A DNA stretch of 64,000 bases, from the NCBI GenBank assembly GCA_973895155.1, contig OZ316892.1:27528001-27592000 (forward strand). The letters are read 5' to 3'. The notes beneath the pieces are model-generated. The model searched no databases. It had not been told where the DNA came from and worked only from the letters and a program-made list of their open reading frames with translations. Positions 45,961 through 57,319 of this stretch are shown here, piece by piece; positions within the stretch are counted from its first letter, which is position 1, and each line of letters starts with the position of its first letter. This DNA is from Marsupella aquatica (Eukaryota; Marchantiophyta). The translations under genes and the position numbers were made by a program.

Positions 45961-48690
45961 CAAATGTGCAGCATGCATGGTAGAACGAATCGGAGCAAAT
46001 CGTTTTCTGTAGAAAATCTCGTGGAGGGGACCGAGCAAATCTTGTTGAAATTTCGAAGGTCGTTCTTTTCAAATAAGTCATCAATGCTGACAAAGAGATT
46101 GAGTTGAACTCCGTGCAAAAGAGGATCCAATGTCACGCAGAAGATTCTTGCCTTTGACACTAAGAAAATGTCCGGGAGTGTTCAATTTCCTGAACATCCA
46201 TATTATAATATAGAACTCCCTTCGTATTCATGACGACCTCTTTTTAAGGTAAAGAATTGCAATGTTTTTTGAGACTTGAGTTCGAAAGAATATATGTGGT
46301 CATAGTGGATCATCCATCTGACAGACCATTAGATGAAGACAGCAACAGAGAAACTGCAGACTTCTGTCGTTGAAAAGGGTTCTCAAATTCAAGCTGCCAT
46401 GCTCAGAGAACTATTGTGTGTAACTAAAGAATTTTATTTAGCTATGAATGTGTCTGGACATTTCTAAGCGAGATTCCAACAAGGGCTAGTTCCAGCCGGC
46501 AGGCCAATTTGTTTCATCCTTCAGCAACACACTCCGGGACGTCTTACCATTAGCATTAATGTTTGCTCACCTAGCTCCTCTAGCAAGAAATAGGCAATCC
46601 CTGGCCTGTGCTCCGGGAATCGTTTGCCCCTTCTTCAAAGTTTAAATTAGAATTCACGGTTCTTGGCAGCTACAAAACAATCCAAATTATTTACACTCCA
46701 TTCTTCAAAGTTTAAAATTCATCGTTCTTGGCAGCTACAAAAAAATCCAGATTATTCATTTACATTCCATTGCGATATTTTCATTCATAATCTCATGATC
46801 AGCGATTTCCACCCAGACATTTGAAGTTGAGAAGTGTCTACTTAATTTTGTTTTTTCGTTTAGTTCCATATCTTAGGGCCTAGACTGTAATCTATATCTG
46901 CTAGTTTAGCAGGTACTCCTGCCAAATATATGACTGAGTTTCACTCAACTGTTTATTTGTAAACTCAGTTCTTAAGATTCTAAAGGGCAACATATCTATA
47001 TCTGCTTAAGTGAGTAGGAATTTCAGAAGGACTGGGGCATCATTGATTCTTCTGCGGCTCTCCATCTGTAATGCCTGCGTCTAGTTTAAAAGTGAAAAGA
47101 AGTTTGGTGATATTCATCAAAATGGAATGAGTGTTAAGATCCAGAGAAAGATTAGTCACATTCAGAGAAAAGCATGATACCGGGGGGATTTACTTAGACA
47201 AGCTGCCTCTCTAGAATGTGGCTGCAACTCACAGTTTTGATTGACAGAATGTGCTTTTATGTAGCGATAAATCAGGCCTTAGTGCGTAGCAGAAACATGT
47301 CTGAGCCATATGATTTTACAGACCAACCTAGAATTACATGACTATATGGTGTTACTGAAATTGGAGAAAAACTGTACTGCTGACTTGATCACAGTCAGCA
47401 ACTACGTCTCATAACGTACTTCTTCGTTTCTGATTATTCATCCCTTGGTGGCGATCGCTGGAGGGTTCAGCCTTAATTTCTATGCGCTGGTGAATCCCCT
47501 CTGGAGAAAGAATATGGAATACTGATGCTCTGGATGTTCGTGTCCTCTCCTCAAGGCTTTGGTGGCGATCGCTGTGGGGTTCACCATCAAATTCTCTGCC
47601 TTGGGGAGAGATGCGAAATCTTACTAAAGCTTAGTAAACTTACTTTCAAGGGCTACTATCCAGATCCAGAGTGGAGTCTCCAGACCTTAACTATCAATAT
47701 GACAAAACGTCAAATGGACAAAAAAACAGGGGATGGGAGCAAAGATTAATAAAACTGACATTGACTCTAAATAAGGACAAAATTAATATTGACTCTCAAT
47801 AAAGATAAAATAGTAGTGAGGGTGAAAAACAAAGGATGCAGGACAAACATGAACAAGAGGGTCCTGCAAGATTTTTTTTTGTCTTCATCTCTATTTACTT
47901 TTGAAGATTCGAAGGGATAATCAGGCTAGTTATGAGAGAGGAAGTTCCCCTCCTATTCGGCCTTGCTCGTTTGCAATATTATGTAGATCACCTGTAAGGT
48001 CATGTAAGTTATCACTCTATTCCAGTTCTTTCATCTGATTGGTTTGGAGGGGCCCATGAAAATTATGGGAATTTTGTTTTTGCCAAAGCAATAAGATTGG
48101 ACATACTAGTAGGGACTCTCAAAGCTGGCAAGCTGGCAATTGATGTATCTTAACTTCCTAGTTATGGGCTATGGACACCAAAAGTTACGAGGACACAAAA
48201 AGTTATGGAGTAGAGATCCATAGTCCATAACTTTTTGCCATAAGGATTGGTCTTATGCCATAACTATTAGTCATTCTAGAGGTTGGTGAAAGAAAAAACA
48301 AACAAAACTTTTACCTACATGGTATTGTGAAAAAATTATGACCTAGTCGTTATGACTATCCATAATTTCCAAGCTTTGAGACTCCCTATAGTTATGACCT
48401 ATTCTTTATGACTATCCATAATTTCCAAACTTTGAGACTCCCTATTCATTACAAAGGTTTTGGCCCAACACTGAAAATTTGAGCCCAACCAAACTTAAAC
48501 CACATGTGCCACTATAAGAGACCCAATTTAAGAGATTAAATAATTCAACCCAATTCAGTCATTCACTCTGACTATTTCACATCGATAAATCAGAGCTATC
48601 CACACTTTCTATTTCCAGAGAGATCATTTAAGTATATTTTTATGGTCCTACCTTCCTTCTTTATGAGGTTTGGGCAATCATATAGTGGGG
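45961..48690. other. Spacer with local tandem duplications, no gene
   Basis: Duplications seen are a period of 70 (46631-46700 and from 46701, starting TTCTTCAAAGTTTAAA), a period of 114 (TTGGTGGCGATCGCTG at 47445 and TTTGGTGGCGATCG at 47559) and a period of 56 (48336-48391 and 48392-48447, starting TTATGACCTA). Short open frames do not resemble proteins. Confidence 0.6.
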
Positions 48691-48695
48691 GTCAA

Positions 48696-48890
48696 CAGGA
48701 CATAAAATGCTGTTATGGTCAGGACAAAATGTCTATGAGCTACCAAAATATGTACCTAGCATGGGACCCAGCAAGGGTGATGGGTCCCAAAAAATAGAGT
48801 CGTAACACTTTGGTGAGGGGAGAACTTTGACAGGCCCTGTTGCTCCACGCCCTATAAGGGCTCGTCAAAGTTCTCCAGTAACACTTTGGT
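48696..48890. repeat. Dispersed repeat with a 20-bp hairpin, copy 1
   Basis: Shares AGGACATAAAATG.TGTTAT, GGGACAAAAT/AGGACAAAAT, GCTACCAAAATATGTACC and AAGGGTGAT with 51,830-51,985. In this copy 48819-48838 and 48857-48876 form an inverted repeat (GGAGAACTTTGAC with AGTT..GTCAAAGTTCTCC, 18 of 20 pairs) around an 18-base loop. GTAACACTTTGGT occurs on both sides (48802-48814 and 48878-48890) as a 13-base direct repeat. Confidence 0.75.
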
Positions 48891-49028
48891 TACAGGCTTT
48901 TTTTGGAAGGAGGTCCCACCTTTAATATGGGATACATATTTTGGTAACCCATAAAGATTCCTGGCCATAAGTCTATTTTATCCTGGACTGTAACCCAGGT
49001 ACAACTGTGGTTTATTCCTCCGGCTGTG

Positions 49029-49160
49029 TGGTAGTGCTCTACCATACAACTGTGCTTTATTCCTCAGGTGTGGTAGTGCTCTACCATTGAGCTCCTTTGT
49101 GGCTGCATCCATCATAGTTCCATTGTGGTAGTGCTCTACCAATGAGCTATGGACCCTTTG
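49029..49160 (-). repeat. Three tRNA-like A-box hairpin modules
   Basis: TGGTAGTGCTCTACCA occurs at 49029-49044, 49071-49086 and 49126-49141. Read on the minus strand, the last two are preceded by AGCTCAA or AGCTCAT, giving AGCTCA.TGGTAGAGCA, which is the tRNA D-arm and A-box. No T-arm or B-box follows, so these are tRNA or SINE head fragments and not tRNA genes. Confidence 0.6.
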
Positions 49161-49359
49161 TGACTGAATTGTTATTGTTGGAGTGTGGTTCATTTTCAAC
49201 ACGACCACCGATGGGAGTGCATGATAAAGTCCTCTAGTGTAAGATTATGAGGGTCGGTGCGAGTAGAGCACGACACACACCTGCACTGCCTCTGTCCGTC
49301 ATCAATACGCAGGGACTTGCCCATTGAACTTGCCCATTGGCACTGTTGTGGCATCAGCT

Positions 49360-50238
49360 ATGGCTGTAGTCGCTTCCAAACCTTCGAGCATCATCCTACC
49401 TCGTCGAGTTCCAATCCTGAATTCTTCAGAGTCGTCGTCGGCAGCAATTCGACCATCGTCGAGCTTGGTTGAAAGCAGAATTCGCTTTCTTTGGTCATCA
49501 GGACATGTCCAGTACTCGCCGACGAGCTTGAAATGTGGTAATTCTTTCGGATGTGAGCGGCTCTCTGCGAAGGGATTGTGTATCACGGGAAAATATGGGG
49601 TTGTTGGGCAGGAGCTGGCTGCACGGGACAGGGTGGTGGAGTTCGGCAAGTTCAAGGGCAGCATGATGGGAACTTTGTCATCCAGGTACCTGAACTGGAT
49701 GGTGAACAACTTGAAGGCGGGGCCGTTGTCAGATTGGTCGCAGTATGCAGAGGAGGTGCTGGCGGACCCTTACTACAGAGATCGGTTGGAGTGGGCGAAT
49801 GTGGAGAAATTGATGACCGCGGCGCATGACGTTTCCAGCATTACGGGGAATAGAGATGAAGTTTTCGCACCGGCGAGGAAGTATGGATGGGATCTGCAGG
49901 ACGATGTAGGATGGAGGAAAGTAAACTTTTCTTTGATTGGAACTACCAAAGGAGGCCGAATCCCTCGAGTGAAGGATGGATCCTCTCTTGACGTTCTCGA
50001 GCAGGCGAAACCAGCAGCGAAGACGAAGAAGAAGCCCACATCTCTCAGAACTACGGTAACCACTAGAAGTAGCCTATCCACTTTCTCTACCTCTGCTGAT
50101 GCGGACGCTTTGAGATCTTCGGGCAGTTCACAAGACGAAATCATGCGCAGGCGGGCACGCAGGCGGCACAGGCTTATGGCGAGTAGGGGACTGTCGTCAG
50201 GAAATGATGAAGCAGCAGAAGCGCAGAGCTCGAAATAG
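49360..50238 (+). CDS. Predicted plastid protein with DUF3820-like domain
   Basis: A single-exon frame of 292 residues from the first in-frame ATG (49360). Residues 1-60 are rich in Ser, Ala and Arg with few acids, as in chloroplast transit peptides. Residues 90-152 contain VVEFGKFKGSMMGTL, SRYLNWMV and DPYYRDRLEW. This fits the small domain known as DUF3820 (QSregVF_b), which also occurs in plant proteins of unknown function. The C-terminal 60 residues are Ser/Arg-rich and low complexity (RRRARRRHR). The family call comes from the FGK.KG..M..L...YL.W pattern and is moderately sure. The biochemical role is not known. An upstream exon supplying an earlier start cannot be excluded. Confidence 0.65.
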   Translation: MAVVASKPSSIILPRRVPILNSSESSSAAIRPSSSLVESRIRFLWSSGHVQYSPTSLKCGNSFGCERLSAKGLCITGKYGVVGQELAARDRVVEFGKFKGSMMGTLSSRYLNWMVNNLKAGPLSDWSQYAEEVLADPYYRDRLEWANVEKLMTAAHDVSSITGNRDEVFAPARKYGWDLQDDVGWRKVNFSLIGTTKGGRIPRVKDGSSLDVLEQAKPAAKTKKKPTSLRTTVTTRSSLSTFSTSADADALRSSGSSQDEIMRRRARRRHRLMASRGLSSGNDEAAEAQSSK

Positions 50239-51825
50239 CAGGTTTCCCGGACGTGAGAGCCTGCTGAGCACCATCAGGACCTACGACATTTGAGAATGAC
50301 GACTTGTTCTATTGTTGCTCTAACCCCTGTCTGCACCAGAAACACATTTGGCTACTTCTCGAAAGAATATAGTGGTTTGATTGTCACTATATGCTTGGAG
50401 TAACGGGGTGGGCTTCGATCTGAGTATTTCGAAGTTGCTCCCTTTCGGGTTCACAGGTTTTCATCCCTTCACTGGCCTCTCCTTCATCGCAATCGAATTC
50501 TTGGTGCATGATATTCAAGCATTTCTTGCCAGAGTGATCACAACTTTATGTGAGATGTATGGTCTCCAAATACTTAGTTACTTCTCAAGTTTATTCGGCA
50601 CACTGTCACCTTGAACTATTTGTCTAGTGTTTTACAGGACCGTCGACTATTCACTTCATCATTCTCTCGTTCTCTCCATGCTGCAGTCATGTTTGAGGTG
50701 TTTCAATTTATAGCCAATTGCGATACAATGTTTAATTCACGTGAACAATTCAGAACAAAATCTGCGAAGTGGCTGTAGCTGAGACAGAGTTGCGAGGGGG
50801 AGGATTATTAGCATCGTATTGTTAGGTGAGCTAGGTCAATATGAATAAATTTTGGTGGGCATAATTCGTGGAGAGAGTTTTCGTTGGGAGTTCGTTTCAG
50901 CACTCAACCATAGAACATGAATGAATTTTGTTTTTGTTTTTGGTTGCAGAAGTGAGGTGCGACCTAAATTTGGGCACACGATTGGGCTTTCCCAGCCTTA
51001 TAAATGCTCAGACGAGGACACTGTCACAATTGCCAAGAGTTGCAAGGACGCTGTTTGACGATATATTTGCATCCGGCAGACGAATGTCACAAGTTGAAGG
51101 CAAGTTCATATCTGTGCTTACATATATCCTCCATTGGCCACTTACTTTTAAGGGCGTGGTACTCCTTGTAATTTGTTATTGGTCCGAGTTTAATGAACCT
51201 AAGTATCTTCTGTCGGGTGGACATTCGGCTCGTTTCTCTGCACCGACGGCCTATCAGACATAGCAAGACGCTCAAGCTTCTTGGGCCCTGAGACGTCATG
51301 GGCCTTTGAAATTTGCAAGCCTTGGACGAAATAGAATTACGATGGGCAGGGTGAGAAACCGTCACTTGTGGCTTGCCCATGTCTTGAGAGAATATTGCTG
51401 TCCTAAATGAGGAATGATTGAAACAATGGATGACGGTGAGACAATTTCAACACGGACTCATTACATTCTGAATCCGGGATTTCTCAAGATTGCTCGACTC
51501 AACGTTCGTTCGTGTTCATCATGCAACCTTTCCAAGAAGGATATTGAGTCAAAAGTCAGTTCTACGAAAATCTCGCCATCTAGTTCTTTGTAAACTGGTT
51601 CATAAGTTTCCTCGATGGTTCACTGTCTTGTAGCCATTACATGTGCATTCACCCGCGTAAATACTTTAGTGGCCATTTCAGATTCTCACGAAACCTAGTC
51701 ATCTATAGCAGGGAGGAACCTGTGCCAAAATACCAAAGAGATGCCAATGAGAATGACCGTCCTTGTTCTTATCGTGAGTTATTATGGCGTGTCAAATATT
51801 ATGGCGTGTCCAAGCACAGCTGCAG
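50239..51825. other. 3' flank and spacer, no recognised gene
   Basis: An open frame at 50928-51263 has a protein-like stretch (RVARTLFDDIFASGRRMS) that starts near a TTGCAG acceptor-like site. No family match or continuing exon is seen, so it is left uncalled. Confidence 0.45.
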
Positions 51826-51985
51826 CTCATGACATATAATGTTGTTATAGCACAGCTGCAGCTCAGGACATAAAATGTTGTTATAGTTGGGACAAAATCT
51901 CTTTGTGCTACCAAAATATGTACCCCACAAGGGTGATATGTCCAAAATTAATAAAGCCTTAACATGGGAGATCTTTGACATGCCT
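51814..51985. repeat. Dispersed repeat, copy 2, with 36-bp tandem duplication
   Basis: Related to 48,696-48,860 in the same orientation. At its left end GCACAGCTGCAGCTCA is duplicated with a period of 36 (starts 51814 and 51850). The 20-base hairpin of copy 1 is not conserved here. Confidence 0.75.
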
Positions 51986-52188
51986 TAATGGATCACAGGT
52001 CATAAATGTCAGAAAGAATGTGATATTGACGAAGTTGTTCCCTTCGCTCTAGATTCTGGAAGCTTTTCATAGCAGTCCCGAAAGTGCAAAGGGGCAGATG
52101 GATGAAAATCAAGTGTGGCTAGCCCTCACAAGTCCATGAATTATCTAATTTCTTTCCAATTCGGTGGAATGTCTCCAGCAATTAATAT

Positions 52189-53075
52189 GGGATTGTTGCT
52201 AAAATTAACCAAGTGTGGGTCCATTGTTGGAATGAATTGAGCTTGGGTTACTGACTATGGGCCCCTGCTAAAACTACCAGGGAATGGATTTGTAGCGAAA
52301 ATTGGCCAGGCACTTAGTCCACCACTAAAACCAGTCGAGCCTGGATCTGTTCTCGAAATTAACAGAATCCGGATCTGCTATTAAAATTGATGAGCATAAA
52401 TCACAGAACATGGGTCAGTTAGTGAAAGTAGCTCAGCATGCATCTGTCTTTAATATAAGCCCTGCATTTTCTGCAGTTAAGACTAATCGCCCATGTGAGA
52501 AACTGTCTCATAACATTAACAAAGAAGGAGACTCAATATCAAATTTACGAAGTTCGAATCAGGGTAGAGTGAGAAAGGGAGACTCAAGGTTCATGAATAT
52601 TGGAAGAGGCTTGAACTAAGAATAAGTTGATTGCAGCCCATCCTTTTTTACACCAGAATTGCCAATCCTTTCTAGTCCACATGGCACAGATTTGATCAAC
52701 TAATCCACTTATAGTTGTCCTCCATGATGGTTTCCATGAAAAGTTGATCATAGCCGAATTACCCCGTCATTTCTATACTCTTCAAATATGGATAGATACT
52801 TTAAAAATTAGTTGAGCATGGACCCTACTAGAATTAAAAGATGGCCATTCTCAACTAGCGGACCTTTGATCCAAGCCAAGGTTAGCAGAGCTCATGTCCA
52901 GTGTCAACGGTGGCCAAATTATTCTTAATAATGTTAGCAAAAATAGATCCACTGCTAAAGATACCCAAAACATGATCCCGTACTATAACTAACTAAACAT
53001 AAATTCATGCTAGAATAACCAATTCGGAAGTTCAATGTCCTCGCCAGAATTAAAGGGCTCAGCAATGACTAAAAA
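52189..53075 (+). repeat. Degenerate minisatellite of about 28-bp units
   Basis: Successive segments of 26-29 bases follow a loose pattern GGATC-TGCT--TAAAATTA-CCA-GCAT. Examples are 52189-52216, 52217-52244, 52259-52285, 52286-52312, 52343-52370, 52371-52399, 52412-52439, 52440-52467 and 52468-52494. Similar segments continue from about 52.79 kb to 53.07 kb. Units are heavily diverged, with half-units and spacers, so the array is old. Because 28 is not a multiple of 3, no repeated peptide is encoded. Confidence 0.65.
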
Positions 53076-54520
53076 TTGAAACATTTTGTATTCATTTGTA
53101 GATGTCACTGTTAATCTCAAGTAAAAACCATATTTGTCTCCATATTTGTGTACAATTTAACTTGGTCAAAATTTTGTTTGATAGTATGCACACTTTTTTA
53201 AGGTAGTTTGGAAGATATAGTGTGGGCCGCACTAATTAAAAATGACCCAAATTAGGGTGGATCCGTGGAAGTCTTGTAACTCCTAGCAAACACCTTTGTC
53301 CCTCAATCCCCAGGAACAAAGTAAAAGAGATTCAAGAGGAGATCCCAACCTCTACCACATCTGGAACCCTCGATGACCCTAAGCCGCTTTAGTGGCTAGT
53401 GGAGAAAAAGAGAAAACTGTTTCAAAATCCATCATTAGCATGCTTTTAAGTGTCAAAAGTTGGGTAGATTCCATCTCTCTGAAAAGTGTTGGTCGCTTGT
53501 GGCGACGTTTCTGGAGGTTTTGGTCTTCCATGAGCCATTCTCCCATCTAGTCACACATACCCCATCAGCAAGAATAGAACGGCTATCCTTGAATCTAGGA
53601 ACATCGGACAGAAATTAGACAATGGCTATTCCTAGCATCTTCTCCTTCACCCAAGGTGTCATTCACCAAAGGGCAAAAAAAGCAAAAACCTTAAAAATTA
53701 GACTGACCACCAAACACTAATTAATTCATTCCCACTCATTCTAGGTGATGGTCTGCTTGCAAAATATGGTTTGGGTGGAAAGTGTGAATTGTGGCGAGAA
53801 AATGACTCAAACATTTGCAAAAATTTGTTAGTATCTGGTACTTCAGTTATCAATGAAATTGTACCTTGAATAAGAGGCTCGTTGAAAAGAGTTTTCTAAC
53901 AAACCCCAGAAAATTTGGTGTCCCTGTTGATGTCTCGCCCCCCCCCCCCCCCCGGCCACGGGGTTTTTGTGGCTTCCAATTTATATAACAAAAAACAAAT
54001 TCAAGGAACAAACCAAGAAAAGAAAATTTTGATTAGATATCAAGGGTAAACTAAGTTTAACATCAAAGTTAGCTGCTAATGGGGCTGACAAAATGCTAAA
54101 TAACTTTGGAAGCATCAAGTGTGGTGAGTGAGTGATGGAGTGATCTTTAGAATTCCATAACTCCATCCCTCGCTTCTTCATGAAAGCTAGAGATCATGCT
54201 AGAGATATTAGACTGATTGGAAGAGTTTATAGAGTACCCCATATCATGTGCAACTAGTTGGACTTCCACCCCCCTAACTTATCAAGTAAAACAAGTTCAC
54301 CTACTCTAACTTATATAAATCCTAAGAAGAACAGTAAAGTATTGTCAAATGAGCACTTGTGTTGCAGCTTTGCAGCACAACCTGTTCTTTAGACATCCAT
54401 ACCTTATATAAAATTGACACTCTAGAGAGTTGAAACTTCCACCACAGAATCCAAATTCTAGTAGAAACTTCAGCAATATCAAAATAAGTTATCATATCCA
54501 CAATTTGCTACAATCCTCCG
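53076..54520. other. AT-rich spacer with a C run
   Basis: No gene is seen. A 16-base C run lies at 53938-53953. Short open frames have no recognisable features. Confidence 0.55.
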
Positions 54521-54524
54521 ATTC

Positions 54525-54612
54525 TGAATGGCAAGTGTGGCAAAGGGGAATTGAACCCCTCCTAGAGCAATAAACTCAAAGATCCAAATCCGCCAACCCT
54601 GAGCCTATTATA
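54525..54612 (-). mobile_element. tRNA-derived SINE-like element
   Basis: On the minus strand there is an A-box-like TGGCGGATTTGG (54584-54595) and a B-box GGTTCAATTCC (54547-54557), followed by CCTTTGCCACAC. Spacing fits a pol III internal promoter, but no acceptor stem forms. Similar to the element at 19.40-19.50 kb. Confidence 0.5.
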
Positions 54613-55829
54613 CATACCAAACCATTACCATTAGTAGTTGATGCAAACCATTCACTCAACTCTAGATATGGTCTCAAATAAAATTGTTTAAAGCCTATTT
54701 ACCTATCCAATGTGAGACATAGACTATACCAATTCCATGTTTCATGGTAAGAGTAACACGCACCATCACCCTTTCTATAACAATCCAATCATTGCAAATC
54801 AATAATCCCTCAGTTATGCCTCACCTCCCACCCATGATCCTAGTGCACATTTTCAAATTGTGCCCTCAAACCTGCCATGGAACCCCCATTGTACCCCCTC
54901 TGTCATTGATCCCTAAAGCCATCTACATTATGTAGTGGCAAGTGGACCAACTAAAACCTGACACATATCCTTTGTATATAAAGGCTGCCTAAATACCCCT
55001 ATCTTAAACTTACAACTTAAATTGAGTAGATGCATTTTTAGCACCCGGCCCTACCATACTTGTAAGGTGTTCAATGTACTTCCAACCCCTAATGTTCTTG
55101 ATGAGGAAAACTTCTAAAATCTTTAACCCAATCAAATTATAAAACCTAACTTATTGCATGTGATGGGTCAGAAGAAAAGAAGAGGTAACCTTGTTGTATG
55201 CAATGGTCAAATGGTATTCAATGGTCAAACAAGATGCTTTGTACCTCTTCCATAGCACCTCAACCAATGCTGACTATACAGTAACTCTTTTCTTTCTTTA
55301 GTGGTCCTCCTTAGGGCTTGCTTATAGAAGCCAGTCCTAAAATGAATGTTGTTGAAGGAATCAACCATTCAAGCCTTGAAAGAAATACATAAAGAAATAT
55401 ACACTGAGGAAAAACAAGTCTGCACAATCTCCATGTGTTCTTTCCAGGGTTCTTAGTAGGGGATTTACAATCTTGAATTGACCAGGAAGTCTACTGTAGT
55501 TTTCTGCTGGAGGATGTCATTTGGGATTAGTGATGTAGGGTATTTGATTTGAAAACACATTGAGCACAAGTTTACATCCGAAAATCACTGATCCTACATA
55601 GCCTTGGTGTAGCTTGTGATATGCATACATAGAGGAAGTTTTTTTTGACAAAGTTTTGGGCTTCCTTTTATGTACATGAGAGCATTTAGTGTGCGGAGGC
55701 GCAGATATTGAAAACCTCAATCCTTCTTCTGTTCCACGAAGTAGGTTTGGTTTACTGCTATGCATGCATGCTCAGGCAGCTCAGCTTATTGTTGTGAGTA
55801 CTAAAAGGGAAGCAATGCTACACCTGGTC
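54613..55829. other. AT-rich spacer, no gene seen
   Basis: Only short unassigned open frames. No repeat of note was recognised. Confidence 0.5.
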
Positions 55830-56200
55830 ACACTATTAAGTGTTATGCAAGAATTAGTGTTAGTACAAAATTAGTGTTATCAACATTAATTTTGGTTAAA
55901 ATGTTTTTGAGTCTAAGTAACGGTAATTTGGGTCGGTTTTCAAAATAAGTTTTGAATCGTATGGAATTGCTAGTAAGTATTGATATCTGAGTCCAAAGTA
56001 ACATTAATTCTTTTGGATTTTTCAAAAATAGATTTATGCTGTATTCTCCCACTCTTGAGACCACAATTGCACTCATTCATGTGCATAGAATAACATTAGG
56101 ACAAAGTTTGGGTGACTAACACTAATTTTCTGGTAGACCTTCAAAATTGATAGACTAATTACAATGAACAGTGGTAGATACTATGATTATTTTAAGTATA
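55830..56200 (+). repeat. Dispersed repeat, copy 2 (related to 17,100-17,410)
   Basis: Contains TTAGTGTTAGTACAAAATTA, AGTCCAAAGTAACATTAATT, TTTTTCAAAAATAG, TCTTGAGACC, ATTCATGTGCATAGAA and GGTGACTAACACTAATT. All are found in order in the copy at 17.1 kb. No coding potential. Confidence 0.7.
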
Positions 56201-56655
56201 CCCCTCATGACGACTTCATAAAGTGAAGCCATAGGTACAATTTTTCTCATGATAATTTTTTAAATTTTATTTAGACTACGTGCCTGAATAGGGAACTACA
56301 TTGGGAATCTAGGTGAAGGGGCTAGGGGAGGCCTTATGTGCCTACACCATGTAAAGTTGTTGGCTGATGTATGCCCATGCCTTAGGATATAAGAAATTTA
56401 GTACCGTCACCTGTAAGGCAATATCTTCACTTTTCACACAATAAGCCTTTCCGAAGACCATAGGGTGGGAACCGTTCCCGCCTCAGCTAGGGGTATGCCT
56501 TACATGTAAGGCAATTGGTGCTCCCTGACATGTAAGTAGGGGGCCCTGGTCCAGTTCCTCGAAATTAGGCGGTCAACAATTTCGTGGCGCCTGATATGTA
56601 AAGACACAGGGACAGTTACACGTAAGGTGGGTCGATCGAGCCGTCCAGCACTCAC

Positions 56656-57040
56656 AAAACCCTAAATGAAAGCAACATGAACGACCCAGATCTGCCATCC
56701 CCACCATCCGTTAAACGTGCTCGAGAGGATCACTTGGAGAATATTCTTGAACGGCCAGTAATGAACGAGAGAATCAATCCCGTAAATATTTTATTCAGTC
56801 GCCGCCTTTTTTTCCCGTTACAGCGTAAGGAAATCGCCAGTTACATGTCAGGAAGTTTCACGCGACACGGAACCCTAAATGAAAGTAAAGCAGGCTGAGG
56901 AGAAACGAGCGACATGGAATCGTGGGCGTCCATTTTGGTGCGGGTGGGGAGAATCTGCTGGAGAATATGCCTCAACAGCCGCTGGATGAAGAGATAATTG
57001 TTTATGTGAATATTCGCAGAGTTTTATTCCGTTCTTTTGC
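56656..57040 (+). repeat. Diverged tandem duplication in the eEF2 upstream region
   Basis: Two segments about 210-230 bases apart share AACCCTAAATGAAAG, a TGGAGAATAT block (about 56,735 and 56,949) and a final TTTTATTC.G (about 56,790 and 57,021). The similarity is partial. It duplicates the telo-box and its flank. Confidence 0.5.
56657..56665 (+). promoter_or_regulatory. Telo-box (AAACCCTAA) upstream of eEF2
   Basis: The interstitial telomere motif AAACCCTAA is a known promoter element of plant translation-machinery genes, including elongation factors. A second, shorter copy (AACCCTAA) is at 56871-56878. Both are followed by ATGAAAG. Position and gene type support a regulatory role by analogy. 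Confidence 0.6.
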
Positions 57041-57319
57041 TTTTGAAGAGCGGAGGAGATGTGCGGGTTTGCAAAGGCGAGGAGAGAAGCTGCGGCATTC
57101 GTTCGTCTCTTCGGTTGCGGAGGTGACTGACTCTCTCTCGACTGCCTCTCTCTTTGTTCACGGGCGGTTCTGGGTCGTCGAGTCCTTGGGCTTGAGATCG
57201 GCGGAGCGAGAAATCACACGATCTGCGAAAGAATCGTCGAAAGCTGGTGAAGAAACGACCGAATTTGGTGAAGAATCGATCGATTTCAGTGAATTTGGAG
57301 GACACAACAGTCCGCCAAA

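Noticed and set aside
49282-49293. TGCACTGCCTCT, identical to the first 12 bases of plant miR408
   Set aside because: The next bases do not match miR408, and upstream sequence gives only a short interrupted pairing (GGGAGTGCA), not a proper precursor hairpin. Likely chance.
54525-54612. Functional tRNA gene
   Set aside because: A- and B-box-like words are present, but acceptor and anticodon stems do not form, so it is called a SINE-like element.
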